Numbered from the stretch's first letter, positions 47,992 through 60,180 are shown. The stretch is DNA of 64,000 nucleotides from Diphasiastrum complanatum (GCA_029204225.1 CM055109.1:25852723-25916722), one strand, 5' to 3'. A program made the numbers and translations. Notes: generated from the letters alone by a model not told the origin.

Positions 47992-48674
47992 TGTAAAAAT
48001 TGTAGCAAATAAGGATCCTAAAACACTTGAAATGATCATGGAAACAATAGATTATGATTTCATAAGATTAGCACAAGTTGAACCATCAAAATCCATCGAA
48101 AAATCTATGCTTGAACCTCACTAAATGGCCCAAATCCTTGAAGAATGCTTCACACGTGTGAAAGTATGGCCTCCCACAGTCTGAGTATTGTACACCAGAC
48201 CTACATTCAATCCTATAATCATTAGTAATCACAAGAACTCAAACAATTATGAACATAGAGAGCAATTGCACCATTATGAGAGAAAAATCATGAAATTGCT
48301 TGATTGATTTTGGTGAGATATCATCACCTATATATACATGATCCATCACGATTTTGGGCAGGTATGAGTAGCCCTAAACCTATCCCTAATGCTAATTTTG
48401 GTGGATCTTTCATCCCTATCAAGTTAGGGTTGGAATCTTGGAGATCCCTCAACAATGCAAAAATTACCAAAAATAGCTCCTATTTTTTCTCTCTTGTATC
48501 TAAGCATAATTTGGACTCATTCCAAAGGTTCTAACACTTAGGTCTACTTGAGAACATCCTTATGAATGGAATCCTATGCTATTTGGCACGTGTGACAAGC
48601 CACATCATGACCATCTAACTATTTACAAGTCATATGACCAAAACTAGTCAAGCTAGAATTGTGAATTTTTAACA
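47992..48674 (-). repeat. 3' LTR of the minus-strand copia element
   Basis: On the minus strand it begins TGTTAAAAATTCACAATTC after the purine tract GTGAGGAGGAG. It contains TTCACACGTGTGAA at 48149-48162. Its outer end reads TGTAAAAATTGTAGCAAAT on plus, where the 5' LTR has TGCAAAT. Confidence 0.85.
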
Positions 48675-48688
48675 CTCCTCCTCACTAT

Positions 48689-49912
48689 CTAGTTGGGTTC
48701 AATTATTGCTTTACTAATCGCTCCAAGTGATGATCTGAACTTCATAAAAGGTGTCTTTTGAAGTGGTTTAGTAAGTAGATCAGCTACACATTCATTGCTT
48801 GGAACATGCTCCAAAGCAATCTCCTTGGCTTGCACCATTTCTCTCACAAAGTGATGGCATATCTCAATGTGCTTAGACCTTGCATGGAAGATTGGGTTAG
48901 ATGCAAGGTGTTGGGCTGATATATTGTCATTGTAGATGATTGGTGCCTCCTCTAAATCCATGATCTTTAGCTTCACCAATAATCTCTTGATCCAAAGTAC
49001 CTCCTTTGTAGTGGTTGTCAAAGCTTTGTACTCGGCCTCGGTTGAAGATAGAGATATAGTTTCTTGCTTTTTTGAAAGCCATGAAACCACACCTTCTCCT
49101 ATGAAAGTTGAATAGGCACTTGTTGATTTCTTATCCCTCTTGTCCCCTGCAAAATCTGAATCACTAAATGCATGAAGGTTAATCACATCTCCTCTATATA
49201 GTATCCCAAAATCCAATGTACCCGAGATGTATCTTAGAATCCTCTTAGCCTTTTTCCAATGGATATTCAATGGCTTTTGCATGGATTGGCTCAACCTACA
49301 TACACTAAAGCTAAGATCTGGTCAAGTTATAGTGATCCACATTAAGGAACCTATAAGTTGCCTAAACAAAGTGATGTCCATGAAGGATCTTTCATCATCT
49401 TCATTTGGCCCTTTTACGTCTTGCTCCATTAGTGTGTCAACACTTTTGCATACTTCCATCTTAAACTTCTTCAAAAGACTTTGAGCATAGTTTACTTGAC
49501 TTATAAAGATAAAATCAGACCCTCTAAGTACTTCTATGCCTAAGATGAAGTGAAGACACCCTAGATCTACCATCTTCAACACTAAGGATAGATCTATCTT
49601 GATTTTTTCAATACCATCAACACTATTTCCACTAATGATGATGTCATCTACATAGATGAGTAAAAGTACAATACCAACATCATCAAACTTAATGTAAAGA
49701 GTGGGATCATATTCACTTTGAACAAAATAGAGTGAAATAAGATAGCAATGTAGTCTTGAATTCCAGGATCTCAAGGCTTGCTTCAAGCCATAGATGCTTC
49801 TTTGGAGATGGCATACTTTGTTCTCCATTCCATGCTTGATGAACCCTTGTGGCTGCTCCATATAGATATCCTCTTCCAAAAAACCATTCAAGAAAGCATT
49901 AGAGACATCCAT
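48689..49912 (-). pseudogene. copia reverse transcriptase (second half) and RNase H
   Basis: Minus-strand frame 49912-49322 starts QMDVSNAFLNGF (first catalytic Asp kept), with SIYGLKQALRSWNSRL and LIYVDDIIISGNS. It stops at TGA (49322-49324) in the context TITxPDLSF, where the family has an Arg codon, so CGA to TGA is likely. RNase H follows to 48689 with FSDSDFAGDKRDKKSTSAY, LSSTEAEYKALTTTTKE and NPIFHARSKHIEICHHFV. It ends just before the purine tract. Confidence 0.88.
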
Positions 49913-49924
49913 TTGACATAGAAT

Positions 49925-51898
49925 CTATCCAAAATGTGATGCAAGTGCAATGATTAGCCTTATTGTGACCATTTTGGCCACAAGTGCAAAAGTTTCCTCA
50001 TAGTCTATCCCTCTCTCTTGAGCATAACCGTTTGCAACTAATCTTGCTTTATGTTTGTTAACGCTCCCATTTGCATTCAACTTAAGCTTGAAGACCCACT
50101 TGCATCCTATTACATTCCTTTGAGTTCTCTCAACAAGCAACCAAGTTTCATTCTCAATCAAGGCATCATACTCATCCAACATAGCTTTATACCATTCTTT
50201 GGAGTTCAATGCATCTTCAACATTATATGGTTCTTCAAAACTAGATAAAGCATAAGAAGTGGATGAGATACCCTCAACTTGCTGTCCTTTGCCTTGATAT
50301 GTGAGCCTTGATGGTTCCACTTTTGCCCTTGAAGATCTCCTTGGTGTGATAGGTGGGTTTGGTGCTTGCTCCTCCATGAGCTCCTCCTCAAAACCAAGAT
50401 CTTGCTCCTCGGCCATCTTCTTCTTGATTGTTGGAGCACTTGACCCTTCTCCAAGCATATGCATATGATGTTCATCAAAGATGACATCCCTTGAAACAAC
50501 AAATTTGTTCAAGGATGGGAGATAGACTTTGTAGCCCTTGCTTGAGCTTGCATATCCAAGCATGATCCCTCTTGTGGAAGATGGATCCTCCTTGGTTCTT
50601 GTTTCCAATGGCACATGCACATAACATATACACCCAAAAACTTTCAAGTGATTAAGATTGGGTTTCTTTCCATACAACATCTCATAAGGAGTTTTGCCTT
50701 CAATTGCTTTGCAAGACACCCTATTCATCAAGTAGTTTGCACATACAAGAGACTCACCCCAAAAAGATTTGGGCAAACAAGCATCTAATGTTAAAGCCTT
50801 CGAACATTCACATAATGTTCTATTCCTTCTTTCAGCAACTGCATTTTGTTGAGGAGTGTGAGGACAAGAAGTCTCTTTCTTGATTTCTTCCTCTTCACAA
50901 AAGGCCTTGAACTCATTGGAGATGAATTCTCCACCATTGTCACTTCTAAGAATCTTGATTCTATGATTATGATGCTTTTCCACAAACAACTTGAACTTTA
51001 CAAAAGTATCAAATACTTGAGACTTGAAGGAAAGTAAGAACACCCAACAATATCTTGAGTAGTCATCAATGAAGGTTAAAAACATGGATGAACCTCCATT
51101 AGATTTGGTGCTAGCAATGTGCACATCCGAGTGTATGAGTTCAAGAGGATGAGATGACTTTGTGATGGGGTTAGGAAACACCTTCTTATGTGCCTTGGAT
51201 AAGGAACAAGCTTCACAAACCTTGTCTTCCTTCCCAATAGACCTTGGTAGGCCTAAAGCATACTCCTCCTTGATCATAGCCTCCATGGAACCCGAGTTGA
51301 CATGTCCAAGTCTTTTGTGCCATAAAGTAAAGGTAGATATCTTGCTCTTCTTGGCCAACTTGACAACATTAGTATCCACAGATGAATCCAACTTATAAAG
51401 TTTGTCAAGTCTAGTGCCCTTAGCCACTATCTTACCCTTCTTCTTGATGAAACATTCATTTGAAGCAAAGTCAACATTGAAACCATTGTCTACCATTTGG
51501 CCAACACTTAGTAGATTCTTTGTTATTGTAGGAATGTACAAAACACCTTCTATGTTGATCTTTTTGGAAGATCCTAAGCAAAGGGGAATGCTACCAACTC
51601 CTTCAATCTTACAAGCTTCATCATTTGCTGTATAGATAGACTTTATGGGTCCATCATAAGATAAGAGAGAAGAGAAAAACTCCCTTTTACTAGTCATGTG
51701 TGAACTAGCACCCGAGTCAATCCACCAAGGATCTTCTCCTTTGAAGCTTGTTGAAGAAAATATGGACATCATGAGAGAGTCCTCATGTGAACTCTCCTCC
51801 TCCTCCTCTTTGCTCATGTTGGCTTGGCTTTGATCTTGCTTCCTCTTGAAGCATTCCGAGGCATAATGCCCCATCTTGCTACAATAGTAGCAGTTCAC
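49925..51898 (-). pseudogene. copia Gag knuckle, protease, integrase, RT start
   Basis: A 657-codon intact frame on the minus strand. In order: CCHC knuckle CYYCSKMGHYASEC (residues 3-16), protease PWWIDSGASSHMT (about 57), pre-integrase LWHKRLGHVNSGSM ... CEACSLSKAHKK, integrase with Asp in LIHSDVH, Asp in LRSDNGGEF and Glu in TPQQNAVAERRNRT, then RT starting WYKAMLDEYDALIENETW. All three integrase catalytic residues are present. It ends at a TAG (49925-49927) in place of an expected Trp (TGG), just before the QMDV motif. Confidence 0.92.
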
Positions 51899-52658
51899 CT
51901 TTGATTTGTCCTTCTTGACTTTGGTGGTTGATGGAGATGCCTTTGAGGGTCCTTCTTGATCCTAAAGCTTTGTAGACTTCTTGAATGTTGATCATTTGCC
52001 TTTGGACTTGCCTTTTCCTTTGGTGAAGAGAGCTTGGTCATCTCCACCTTGGATGGAAAGCCTATCCATCCTCTCTTGCATTTTGGGTCCTTCTTGATTC
52101 CTCGGCCATGAGTGTGCCTTGGAGTTCTTCAAGTATGGGTAGCTTACCCATAATTGCATATCCCTGAACCAAATTGTCAAATTCAAAGCTTAGTCCATTG
52201 AATATGAGTTGAACAAGCTTTTCATCCTTGATGGGATCACCTATAAAGGCTAGATCTTTGTTCAATTCCTTTACTCTTAGGACAAAAGTATGTGCACTCT
52301 CTCCTTTCTTTTGATAGCTTCTATAGATTTGATTCTTCAAAGCTAACATTCTAGTTTGGTTCTTGGATTCATAGACCTTTTGCAAAGTCTCCCAGGCATC
52401 TTGAGCTGAAGTGCAATCTCCTAACTCTCTTAAGAGTTCATTTGCAACATTCATTTTTATGCAATGTAGTGCAACATTGCACCTCTTGATGTATTTGGCT
52501 TTTTCTTGAGGATGAATAGGTTCACCCTCCTTACAATTTACAATTTCCATCAAAACTTGCATGATCATGATGGATTCCATTCTAACTTTCCATATGCAAT
52601 AGTTAGTTTTGTTGAGCCTTTCATTAGTATCCAAAAGATATGCATTTATAGATGCCAT
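51899..52658 (-). pseudogene. copia Gag (minus-strand element), frameshifted
   Basis: ATG at 52658 opens a copia Gag: MASINAYLLDTNERLNKTNY, TAQDAWETLQKVYESKNQTR. It runs 198 codons. Frame changes near 52070-52150 and 51960-52000 move into the frame of the knuckle ORF. Confidence 0.85.
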
Positions 52659-53458
52659 CTAGTCTCCTAATCAAGGCCTTGACACAAATGAAGGTTACTT
52701 CTATTGATTTGATTGAAGATCTACCTTATCCCACTTCTTAGGGACCTGAAAAGATCAGTAATAGACCTCCTATAAAGATCTAAGAATGATCTCTAACAAA
52801 ATCAAATCATAGAATACTAGAAACAATGCACTTGCTTGATTGAAGTAGATAATACTAGTAGAATTGCCCCTCTTTCTATAAAGAACATTAAAGCTTCCAA
52901 ATGATCTGATCAAGAGTGAATTTCAGCAACCTAATATACTTCCAAAATCACTTGTAAAAGATCTAAATGGAACTTAATGAGGATGCAACACAATCTACTA
53001 TCCAATCACAAGCAAAAAATGATCAAAATTGATGAAAAATTGATCTAATTTGGTGCATAAGTCAAGCAATGGTTGGACTGAACCTAAATCACTTTAGGAT
53101 GTGTCCACTGCACCTTATAACAGCCTTGAAGAGTCCCCAAAACTCTGATCTTCCCTCTCCTTGAATGCTAGAAAGCCTCCTCTATGAAATCACCTCCAAA
53201 ACTCGCTTAGAAATCAATGCTTGGAGCAAGCAAAACTTGCTATCTTGGTAATGTGAATTGAATTCAACTTTGCCTCTGGTTTTAGACACCTAAACACCTT
53301 CAAATGAAGTCACACAACACCAATCTCCAATGTATTTGACTCACTTTGAGTTCTAGAATCAATACTAGATGCTAAGATCCAATCTACACAAGATTTAGAT
53401 CAAAAAATTGTGATCAAATTGAATGAAAACCAAGGATTTAGCTCATTTCAGCCTTTAG
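52659..53458 (-). other. leader of the minus-strand copia element
   Basis: About 800 bp between Gag start and primer site without a convincing gene. It probably contains packaging signals. Confidence 0.5.
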
Positions 53459-53470
53459 GCTCTGATACCA
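53459..53470 (-). promoter_or_regulatory. primer-binding site
   Basis: On the minus strand TGGTATCAGAGC abuts the 5' LTR and is complementary to initiator methionine tRNA. Confidence 0.88.
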
Positions 53471-54140
53471 TGCAAATAAGGATCCTAAAACACTTGAAAT
53501 GATGAGGGAAACAATAGATTATGATTTCATAAGATTAGCACAAGTTGAACCATCAAAATCCATCAAAAATCTATGCTTGAATCTCACTAAATGGCCCAAA
53601 TCCTTGAAGAAGGCTTCACACGTGTGAAAGTACGGCCTCCCACAGTCTGAGTACTGTACACCAGACCTACATTCAATCCTATAATCATTAGTAATCACAA
53701 GTACTCAAACAATTATGAACATAGAGAGCAATTGCACCATTATGAGAGAAAAATCATGAAATTGCTTGATTGATTTTGGTGAGATATCATCACCTATATA
53801 TACATGATCCATCACGGTTTTGGGCAGGTATGAGTAGCCCTAAACCTATCCCTAATGCTAATTTTGGTGGATCTTTCGTCCCTACCAAGTTAGGGTTGGA
53901 ATCTTGGAGATCCCTCAACAATGCAAAAATTACCAAAAATAGCTCCTATTTTTTCTCTCTTGTATCTAAGCATAATTTGGACTCATTCCAAAGGTTCTAA
54001 CACTTAGGCCTACTTGAGAACATCCTTATGAATGGAATCCTATGCTATTTGGCACGTGTGACAAGCCACATCATGACCATCTAACTATTTACAAGTCATA
54101 TGACCAAAACTAGTCAAGCTAGAATTGTGAATTTTTAACA
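53471..54140 (-). repeat. 5' LTR of the minus-strand copia element
   Basis: It runs from TGCAAATAAGGATCC to TTTTTAACA on the plus strand, 670 bp, and contains TTCACACGTGTGAA at 53615-53628. It is followed by GGTGG. Confidence 0.88.
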
Positions 54141-54145
54141 GGTGG

Positions 54146-54256
54146 CTAGTGTTGGCCTTCTAGATTCCTACAAATTAGGAGATAGGTCCTACGATCTAGG
54201 AAATTTGACATTTGACTTGTGTGAAAACTATATACAATGGATCTGAACTTTTAACA
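54146..54256 (-). repeat. interrupted copia LTR, right part
   Basis: It continues the LTR at 47521-47991 beyond the nested element and ends CTGAACTTTTAACA, the start of the LTR on the minus strand. Confidence 0.7.
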
Positions 54257-54535
54257 GGATATTTCACACGTGGGAGACCACTCCTACCCATGTGATATAG
54301 CATTTTCTACCACTAGATTGGTGCCAAGTGGCATAATACTACTAAACTAGTTTTTGGTCAATTTAGCCACTAGTTTCCAAATTAAATGATATGTATAACC
54401 TATATGATCTATCTAAATGACTTAGGCATAGATTTCACACGTGGGAACAGGCTCCACACATGTCTAATGATGATAGGTACAAGTCATTATGGTATTTACA
54501 AGATTTGATCAAGTTAGCTTTTGCCAATTTTAACA
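54257..54535 (-). repeat. fragment of another copia-type LTR
   Basis: It ends CCAATTTTAACA, the same kind of terminus as the neighbouring LTRs, and carries two TTTCACACGTGGGA sites (about 54262 and 54433). The rest of the element is missing. Confidence 0.5.
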
Positions 54536-54540
54536 AAACT

Positions 54541-54828
54541 TACTTTCATATGTTTATCTGAAACAATATGCTCCGACTTTATTTTTTGATAATCAAAGTG
54601 CTATTGCTTTATCAGCCGACCCTGGATTTCATTCTAGGAGTAAGCACATTGAAATTAAGTATCATTATGTCAAGTTCTCGACAAAGAGGTAAACTTGCAG
54701 TACTGTCAAACGCAAGACATGACAGTTGATATTTTTACTAAGGCACTAAGGTTGGATGCACACACAAATTTTTGTGCAGAACTAAGTTTGAAGGTCAAGG
54801 CATTCATGGATTCAGATTAAGGGGGATT
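54541..54828 (+). pseudogene. copia RNase H C-terminal remnant
   Basis: The plus strand reads LFFDNQSAIALSADPGFHSR then SKHIEIKYHYVK, followed after a shift by a tail like that of 23644-24339 (LSLKVKAFMDSD). A purine tract AAGGGGGA follows. It is the same family as the 23644-24873 remnant. Confidence 0.75.
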
Positions 54829-55250
54829 GTTGGATTATTCTACTAACAAGAGTGATTCATCCGAATGATCGATCTTTAATCTACATCCATTTCATTTAGT
54901 CAGTTCTAAAATTCTATACATGGTTCTATACAGTCTGCAAAAATACTCGAGAATCGCTTAGACGGTGGCACCAACATATCGAATGACTCAGATGACTTAT
55001 CGGAGAAGTCGAAGTCAGATAGTTATTGTTTCCACTTGTTATGAAGCTTACGACTTTCCCTAACCATTTTGCAAGTAAATGTCCGGGAAGGCCTTACTGA
55101 ATGGATGATAGCGCATTGTGGCTAGCTGTCAATTGAGACTTACGACCTAATTCAAATGACCTGAATGGAAAAGCTTAAAATGCTTTATTTGCCATCATTG
55201 TAGGAACACAAGCGAAGGACCAATGAGTTATGAGATTCTCTACCCTGTAA
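54829..55250 (+). repeat. copia LTR start
   Basis: TGTTGGATTATTCTAC directly follows the purine tract, as at 23633 on the other strand. The right end is not clear. Confidence 0.5.
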
Positions 55251-55889
55251 GAGAATTGCTATTTTTTTGTAACCGTTTTTAAATTTGCATTACCACTTGA
55301 AGGAGTGGATTGGGAACCACATCTCTAATTCTAGTGATGACGCCCTTTGTTACTAACTTTTTCATCTATTTCCATCTAACATAAATAACATGGTTTGGAT
55401 CATTGGTGAATATGGAGTACACGTGATATATGTTAAGGTTCATCAAGTTGGTGAAGGCTAAATTGTGTTCTATGTAGTCCACCAGCGACATACATATACA
55501 AGTCTCTTTGAGGTAACACAGTAGAACGCAAGCCACTTGCAATTCCGAAAAATGCTTCAAACTTTTGACAAATCTAGTGCTAATTGTTTTGGCCATTTTC
55601 ACGTCGTTGTGGATGGGTCGAGTTTATTTTTGAAGGTATCTTTGGCTGGAAGGATGGATGCGATGATGATTATACTAATGTATTTTGCTTCGACGTTGAG
55701 ATAGATTGCTATCGATACCCCGTCTTGTTTCCTTCATGTAGAAAGCGATGTAGCCTTCAGCTAAGATGATCATTATTTTAGCAATCATGTCACTTCATGT
55801 TTTCTCTCGATTGAATTTCATGGCATTTGTGACTAAATCGTCTGTTGTGTTTTGGGCATGGCATTAATGAATTTAATCAAGAAAATGAT
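55251..55889. other. no recognisable gene
   Basis: Short frames only. No retrotransposon motif was recognised. Confidence 0.4.
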
Positions 55890-55965
55890 AGTGTAAAGAA
55901 AAACATGTCTATATAGGTGCAACAAGAAATATGATCATATCTTTGTCATAATTTAAACTTTGGCA

Positions 55966-56057
55966 CCCAACAGGGTTGGCTCAGCTAGTTAGCTTGGCAT
56001 CCGGAGTTTCTTTGGTCCCAGGTTCGAGCCTCCCCTTGAAAACCAAGAAGCATAAAT
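55966..56057 (+). mobile_element. tRNA-derived SINE insertion
   Basis: About 90 bp carry a Pol III box A (TTGGCTCAGCTAGTTAGC, about 55977) and box B (GGTTCGAGCC, 56021-56030). The flanks repeat TTAAACTTTGGCA on both sides. Copy 1 of the U2 block has the uninterrupted site (TTAAACTTTGGCAAG) near 18440. The layout resembles the plant Au-type SINE, but family assignment is inference. Confidence 0.8.
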
Positions 56058-56261
56058 TAAACTTTGGCAAGTTGTGTGGCAAGGGCGTGGGTCGCGTGCA
56101 AATTGTCAGGTAGTACGCTCAACTAGGGTAGGAAATCAAATCCCCTCACCAAACCTGGATACCAGCTCGCCCTTCCAATACTAGCTTTTTGCACCAAAAC
56201 CTGCTAAAACTGGATTAGATTCAGACACAGATCAATGGCCTTGTACTTGGCTCTGATACCA

Positions 56262-56720
56262 TGTGAAAAGTACAGTACTAAGGACCATAAATGGATCTTT
56301 GAATGATCCACAAGGTGATTGTATGCTTGTTAAACAATCTATTAGAAACTAGTCATCAGAAAACAAGATCTAGTTTAGCATCTTGATAGGAAACAAGTAG
56401 AGACAATCAAAGCATTGATCAATTAGTATAATCCAACCCATACAATGAGAGGAAACTCGAGTTTCTCCTTGAGGCTCCAAAAAGTTTCTATCTTCTCATT
56501 ATGGAGAATGGGAATACATAGTAAAACACACTTCCTTTGCAAAGTTAGGTGAAAATCCAGCATGTAATAAGGAAGTAGACTCCACTTTCTTGCCCTAATG
56601 TGAAAACCCTAGCCTAGATCCAAGAGTCATGCTTGGTAGGTGCATGGTAGGTACAAATCTCATCATAAATCATGGTCTAGATCCTACAAAGTAGGAATCA
56701 CTACCAAATAGACACAACCA
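56262..56720 (-). repeat. stray copia LTR with primer-site stub (copy 3)
   Basis: It is the reverse complement of 39683-40141, the same 459 bp, with the primer-site stub at 56170-56261. The flanking leader is cut at the same base (CTAGTATTG) as in copy 2. Confidence 0.85.
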
Positions 56721-57340
56721 CTCCTCTGCATGGCGCCCCATGCTTGCGTTCTCGGTGGAAGTGCATTTGTCTTGTTATGAGCTTTATTTATCCTTGATGA
56801 GCAAAAGATGTCGTGGGTTGATAAGAGGGACCTATCTATATAGCCAAGTGAATGAAAGAAAGAGCTTCACCTCACACATGGTTTTAGGGATATAAGATGG
56901 ATGTAACGAGAAAATAATAGGATGATCTAATTGATATGATTAGGTACATGGAGACAAGTGGAATGTTGTAGTCAACGATATATGGAGTGACTATGATGTA
57001 TGATAATCGATATCGATTTCATGATGAGAAAGTTGTGTCGACCAAGTTCATTTGGAAAAGCTCACATGTGGGCGGACTCCTTGAGCTACTCGAGATCTCG
57101 AGTTAAAGCGATTGACTGGCTTTTGATGTGCCGCGATTAATATGATGTAGCTCTTTAGAAAAATATGAGTTGAAGATGGTGGATTCCTAGAGAGGATTTG
57201 ATATGGAAGTAGGGTGGTGGTGGTTGTTTGTTGAATTTTGGTGATTAGTTGAGATGGTGGATTCCTAGGTAGGATTTGATATGGAAGTGGGGTTTGGCGA
57301 TTTTGAGTTCCCTCTCTTCTGAAAAGGGAGGGAAGGATGG

Positions 57341-57533
57341 GCTGCGCCAGGCCTTTGAGATAGTGCAATACAAAGGCGACGCACGCAGACCCGAGTAGCA
57401 AGCTACCGGATGGGCCTGCAACCCCGAAACAAATTAGATTAATAGCATGAGACCCAGTGGGTCTCGTATCAGCTATTAAACTGATAAGAACAGATACTAC
57501 ACTTGATCTTAGCCAAAAGGCCGAGAAAGGTAT
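57341..57533 (-). ncRNA. U2: U2 spliceosomal snRNA, copy 3 (best preserved)
   Basis: The minus strand starts ATACCTTTCTCGGCC, with GTGTAGTATCTG. Stem IIa (TATCAG/CTGATA) and IIb (GAGACCC/GGGTCTC) pair fully. The Sm-like site and stems III and IV are as in the other copies. The upstream element at 57597-57607 reads AGTCCCATAAG. This is the copy most likely to be active. Confidence 0.94.
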
Positions 57534-57596
57534 GCTTTCGATAGTGCCGGCCCTTCATTCTTATTGCACCCCACCTCAACCTTAATTCCTGAGATG

Positions 57597-57607
57597 CTTA
57601 TGGGACT
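57597..57607 (-). promoter_or_regulatory. plant snRNA upstream sequence element (copy 3)
   Basis: AGTCCCATAAG at -64 to -74, identical to copy 2, with the TATA-like GCAATAAGAAT closer to the gene. Confidence 0.6.
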
Positions 57608-59589
57608 ATTCGTTCGTTCTCCCACCGCCTCCTCACCTCAACCTTACTTCCTGAGATTCCTTCTCCCACCGCGCACACACCTCTCGCTCCAGGACCTTCT
57701 TACATACAATAAACTCTCTCTCGTCTTTCTTCTTGAAAATTCTTTTCGAGCATCCATGCAGGCAGGCAGCAGCGAGCTTTCTTTCCTTCTTTCTTACTTG
57801 CTTGCTTTTTTGCATATCCATCCTTCCCTTGGGCCTTACCTTACCAGCTGTTGAATTGAATGGGATAGAAAAAACGAAAGGCCAGGATGAGGATGGAAAT
57901 GTAAGCTTCTTCTTCTTACTTACTTAGACACACAGACACGGCACTTATGGAAACACAACGGGGGGCTGCTTCTGCTGCGGCGTTTTAGGGCCGCGCTCCT
58001 ACTATCTTCTCTGCTTTCCAAACTCCGCCCCTTCCTTGTTTCTCTGCCATTCAGCTCCAATCATGCTTCATTTCCCTTGCTTTTTTGCGCTGCTTCATCG
58101 ATTCTCTGAGGCATTTTATTTCTCACAACCCTTTTTTGGACTTATTCTTACACTAAGCTGCTTGGGGTTGATCGAAAGCGTTGAAGAAGATAATCACCAA
58201 TTTCTTGCCAGCTTTGTTTCTCCATGCTCCATTTCATGTTCTTTCATTCAATATATGCACAAGTTTTTCATTCCTTTGCTTCTAATGTTATATCTAATTT
58301 TACATGAGTACTTTTCATGGCATAATCATCTTTGCCCAACCAGGTTCAATTCCTCCCACCCAAGTTTCTTCTCAATGCCATCAAATGCCTCTTAGCTGCT
58401 ATCATTGTCCCATTACCACTTAGTCCTAGTAACAATCGCTACAATCATTCTTCATGCAATGACAATCATCAACATTCAGATTCATATATGATTTCTTTCC
58501 TTCTGACCCGTTTTCGATCATGCACTCGCTATCTTCAATGTTGGCTATTGGAATCCTCTTCAAGTTCCTTGGTGACAACGGACCGATGTTCCCTGGGTTT
58601 TGAGACAATGGTAATGCATATATCGAGTTCCAATTTATATCTGATTTCTTTCTTTCTTCCTCCTGACCATTTGATCATGCAGTGGCTATCTTCAACGTTG
58701 GCTATTGGAATCATCTTCAACTTCCTTCGTGACAACGGAGTGATAAGCACCTATGCTCCCCAAGGTCGTTGTTTCGGCTTTACACACAATGGTAATGCAT
58801 AAAGCAATGTCGAATTCCAATCTTTATTCTTTCTTCCTCATGACCCGTTTGATCATGCAGTGGCTATTGGAATCAAATGCCTCTGAGCTGCTATCATTGT
58901 CCCATTACCACTTAGTCCTAGTAACAATCGCTACAATCATTCTTCATGCAATGACGATCATCAACATTCAGATTCAGATATGATTTCTTTCCTTCTGACC
59001 CGTTTTTGATCATGCACTCACTATCTTCAATGTTGGCTATTGGAATCCTCTTCAAGTTCCTTGGTGACAACGGACCGATGTTCCCTTGGGTTTTGAGACA
59101 ATGGTAATGCATAAAGCAATATCGAGTTCCAATTTATATCTGATTTCTTTCTTTCTTCCTCCTGACCCATTTGATCATGCAGTGGCTATCTTCAACGTTG
59201 GCTATTGGGATCATCTTCAACTTCCTTCGTGACAACGGAGTGATAAGCACCTATGCTCCCCAAGGTCGTTGTTTCGGCTTTACACACAATGGTAATGCAT
59301 AAAGCAATGTCGAATTCCAACCTTTATTCTTTCTTCCTCATGACCCGTTTGATCATTCAATGGCTATTGGAATCATCTTCAACTTCCTTGGTGACAGCAG
59401 AGTGATAAGCATCTATGCTCCCTAAGGTCGTTGTCCTAAGGAAATCACCAAAGAAAATGCACCTCTCGTTCATCCTCATAAAATATGCTTCGTTCATCCT
59501 CATTGTGGCTCTCATGGATTCAATTGAGCAAAGTAGCACGTCATCGTATCACGACAATTCTTTAACAAAATAGTCTTGTGCGCAAAATC

Positions 59590-60180
59590 GTAAGATTCAT
59601 TGGTCATCTTATCAATATCGTGTTCATAAGCTTGAACGGTTTTTGAAGGTCATAAGATCTCATTATATCTTTTGCAGGGTATTTATGTCATCAAACCAAC
59701 TTACATCCTCAAGGATCCTACCTTTGCATCTCGAAATAATAGATAGGGTTTCCATTAGCAACCTAAACATTTTGATATGGACATGCAATTCGAGGTTAGT
59801 CTCGATGATAGTTGCTACAATCGATCTTCATTCATGACAATTGTCATCGTAGACAACAATGGCAATGCACAAAGCAATATTGAATACCCATTTAGATCTA
59901 ATATCTTTCATTGTTTTCAATGGAGATAAGTAGCACATCATCGTATCACGACAATTCTCTAACAAAATATTTTTTTTGTGCAAGATCGTAAGATTCATTG
60001 GCCATCATGTCAATAACACGTTCATAAGCTTGAAAGTCTAAGGAATGTCATAAGATCTCATCATATCTTTTGTAGAACACACTTGTCATCAAACCAACTT
60101 GCATTGTACTCTGCATCCTATATAAGATCTCACTATATCTATTGTAGAACACTTATGTCATCAAACTGACTTGGAAAGCT
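59590..60180. repeat. degenerate repeats right of U2 block copy 3
   Basis: Two related ~150-bp segments (59545-59695 and 59935-60090) share CGTATCACGACAATTCT, GTAAGATTCATTGG and GTCATCAAACCAACTT. A third short echo lies near 60120-60165. No gene is seen. Confidence 0.6.

Larger units (their letters stand above)
47992..54140 (-). mobile_element. copia element (minus strand), complete but mutated
   Basis: The element is 6149 bp with LTRs at 53471-54140 (5') and 47992-48674 (3'), a primer site at 53459-53470, Gag, protease, integrase, RT and RNase H in copia order, and a GGTGG duplication. The LTRs differ at several bases and by a ~12-bp extra stretch at the outer end of the 3' LTR. Inactivating changes are few: one Gag shift and two nonsense codons. 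Confidence 0.9.
55890..59589. repeat. U2 block copy 3
   Basis: 55890-56135 matches 18400-18510 apart from an inserted SINE. 56170-59589 matches copy 2 inverted, with the shared stray LTR. It holds two ~499-bp-type units at 58397-58887 and 58888-59390. Right of 59589 it continues into sequence not present in copies 1 and 2. Confidence 0.88.

Noticed and set aside
58332-58802. 156-codon ORF over the 499-bp-type unit (also 37601-38071)
   Set aside because: It exists only because a small deletion opened the frame in copies 2 and 3. The same region in copy 1 is split.
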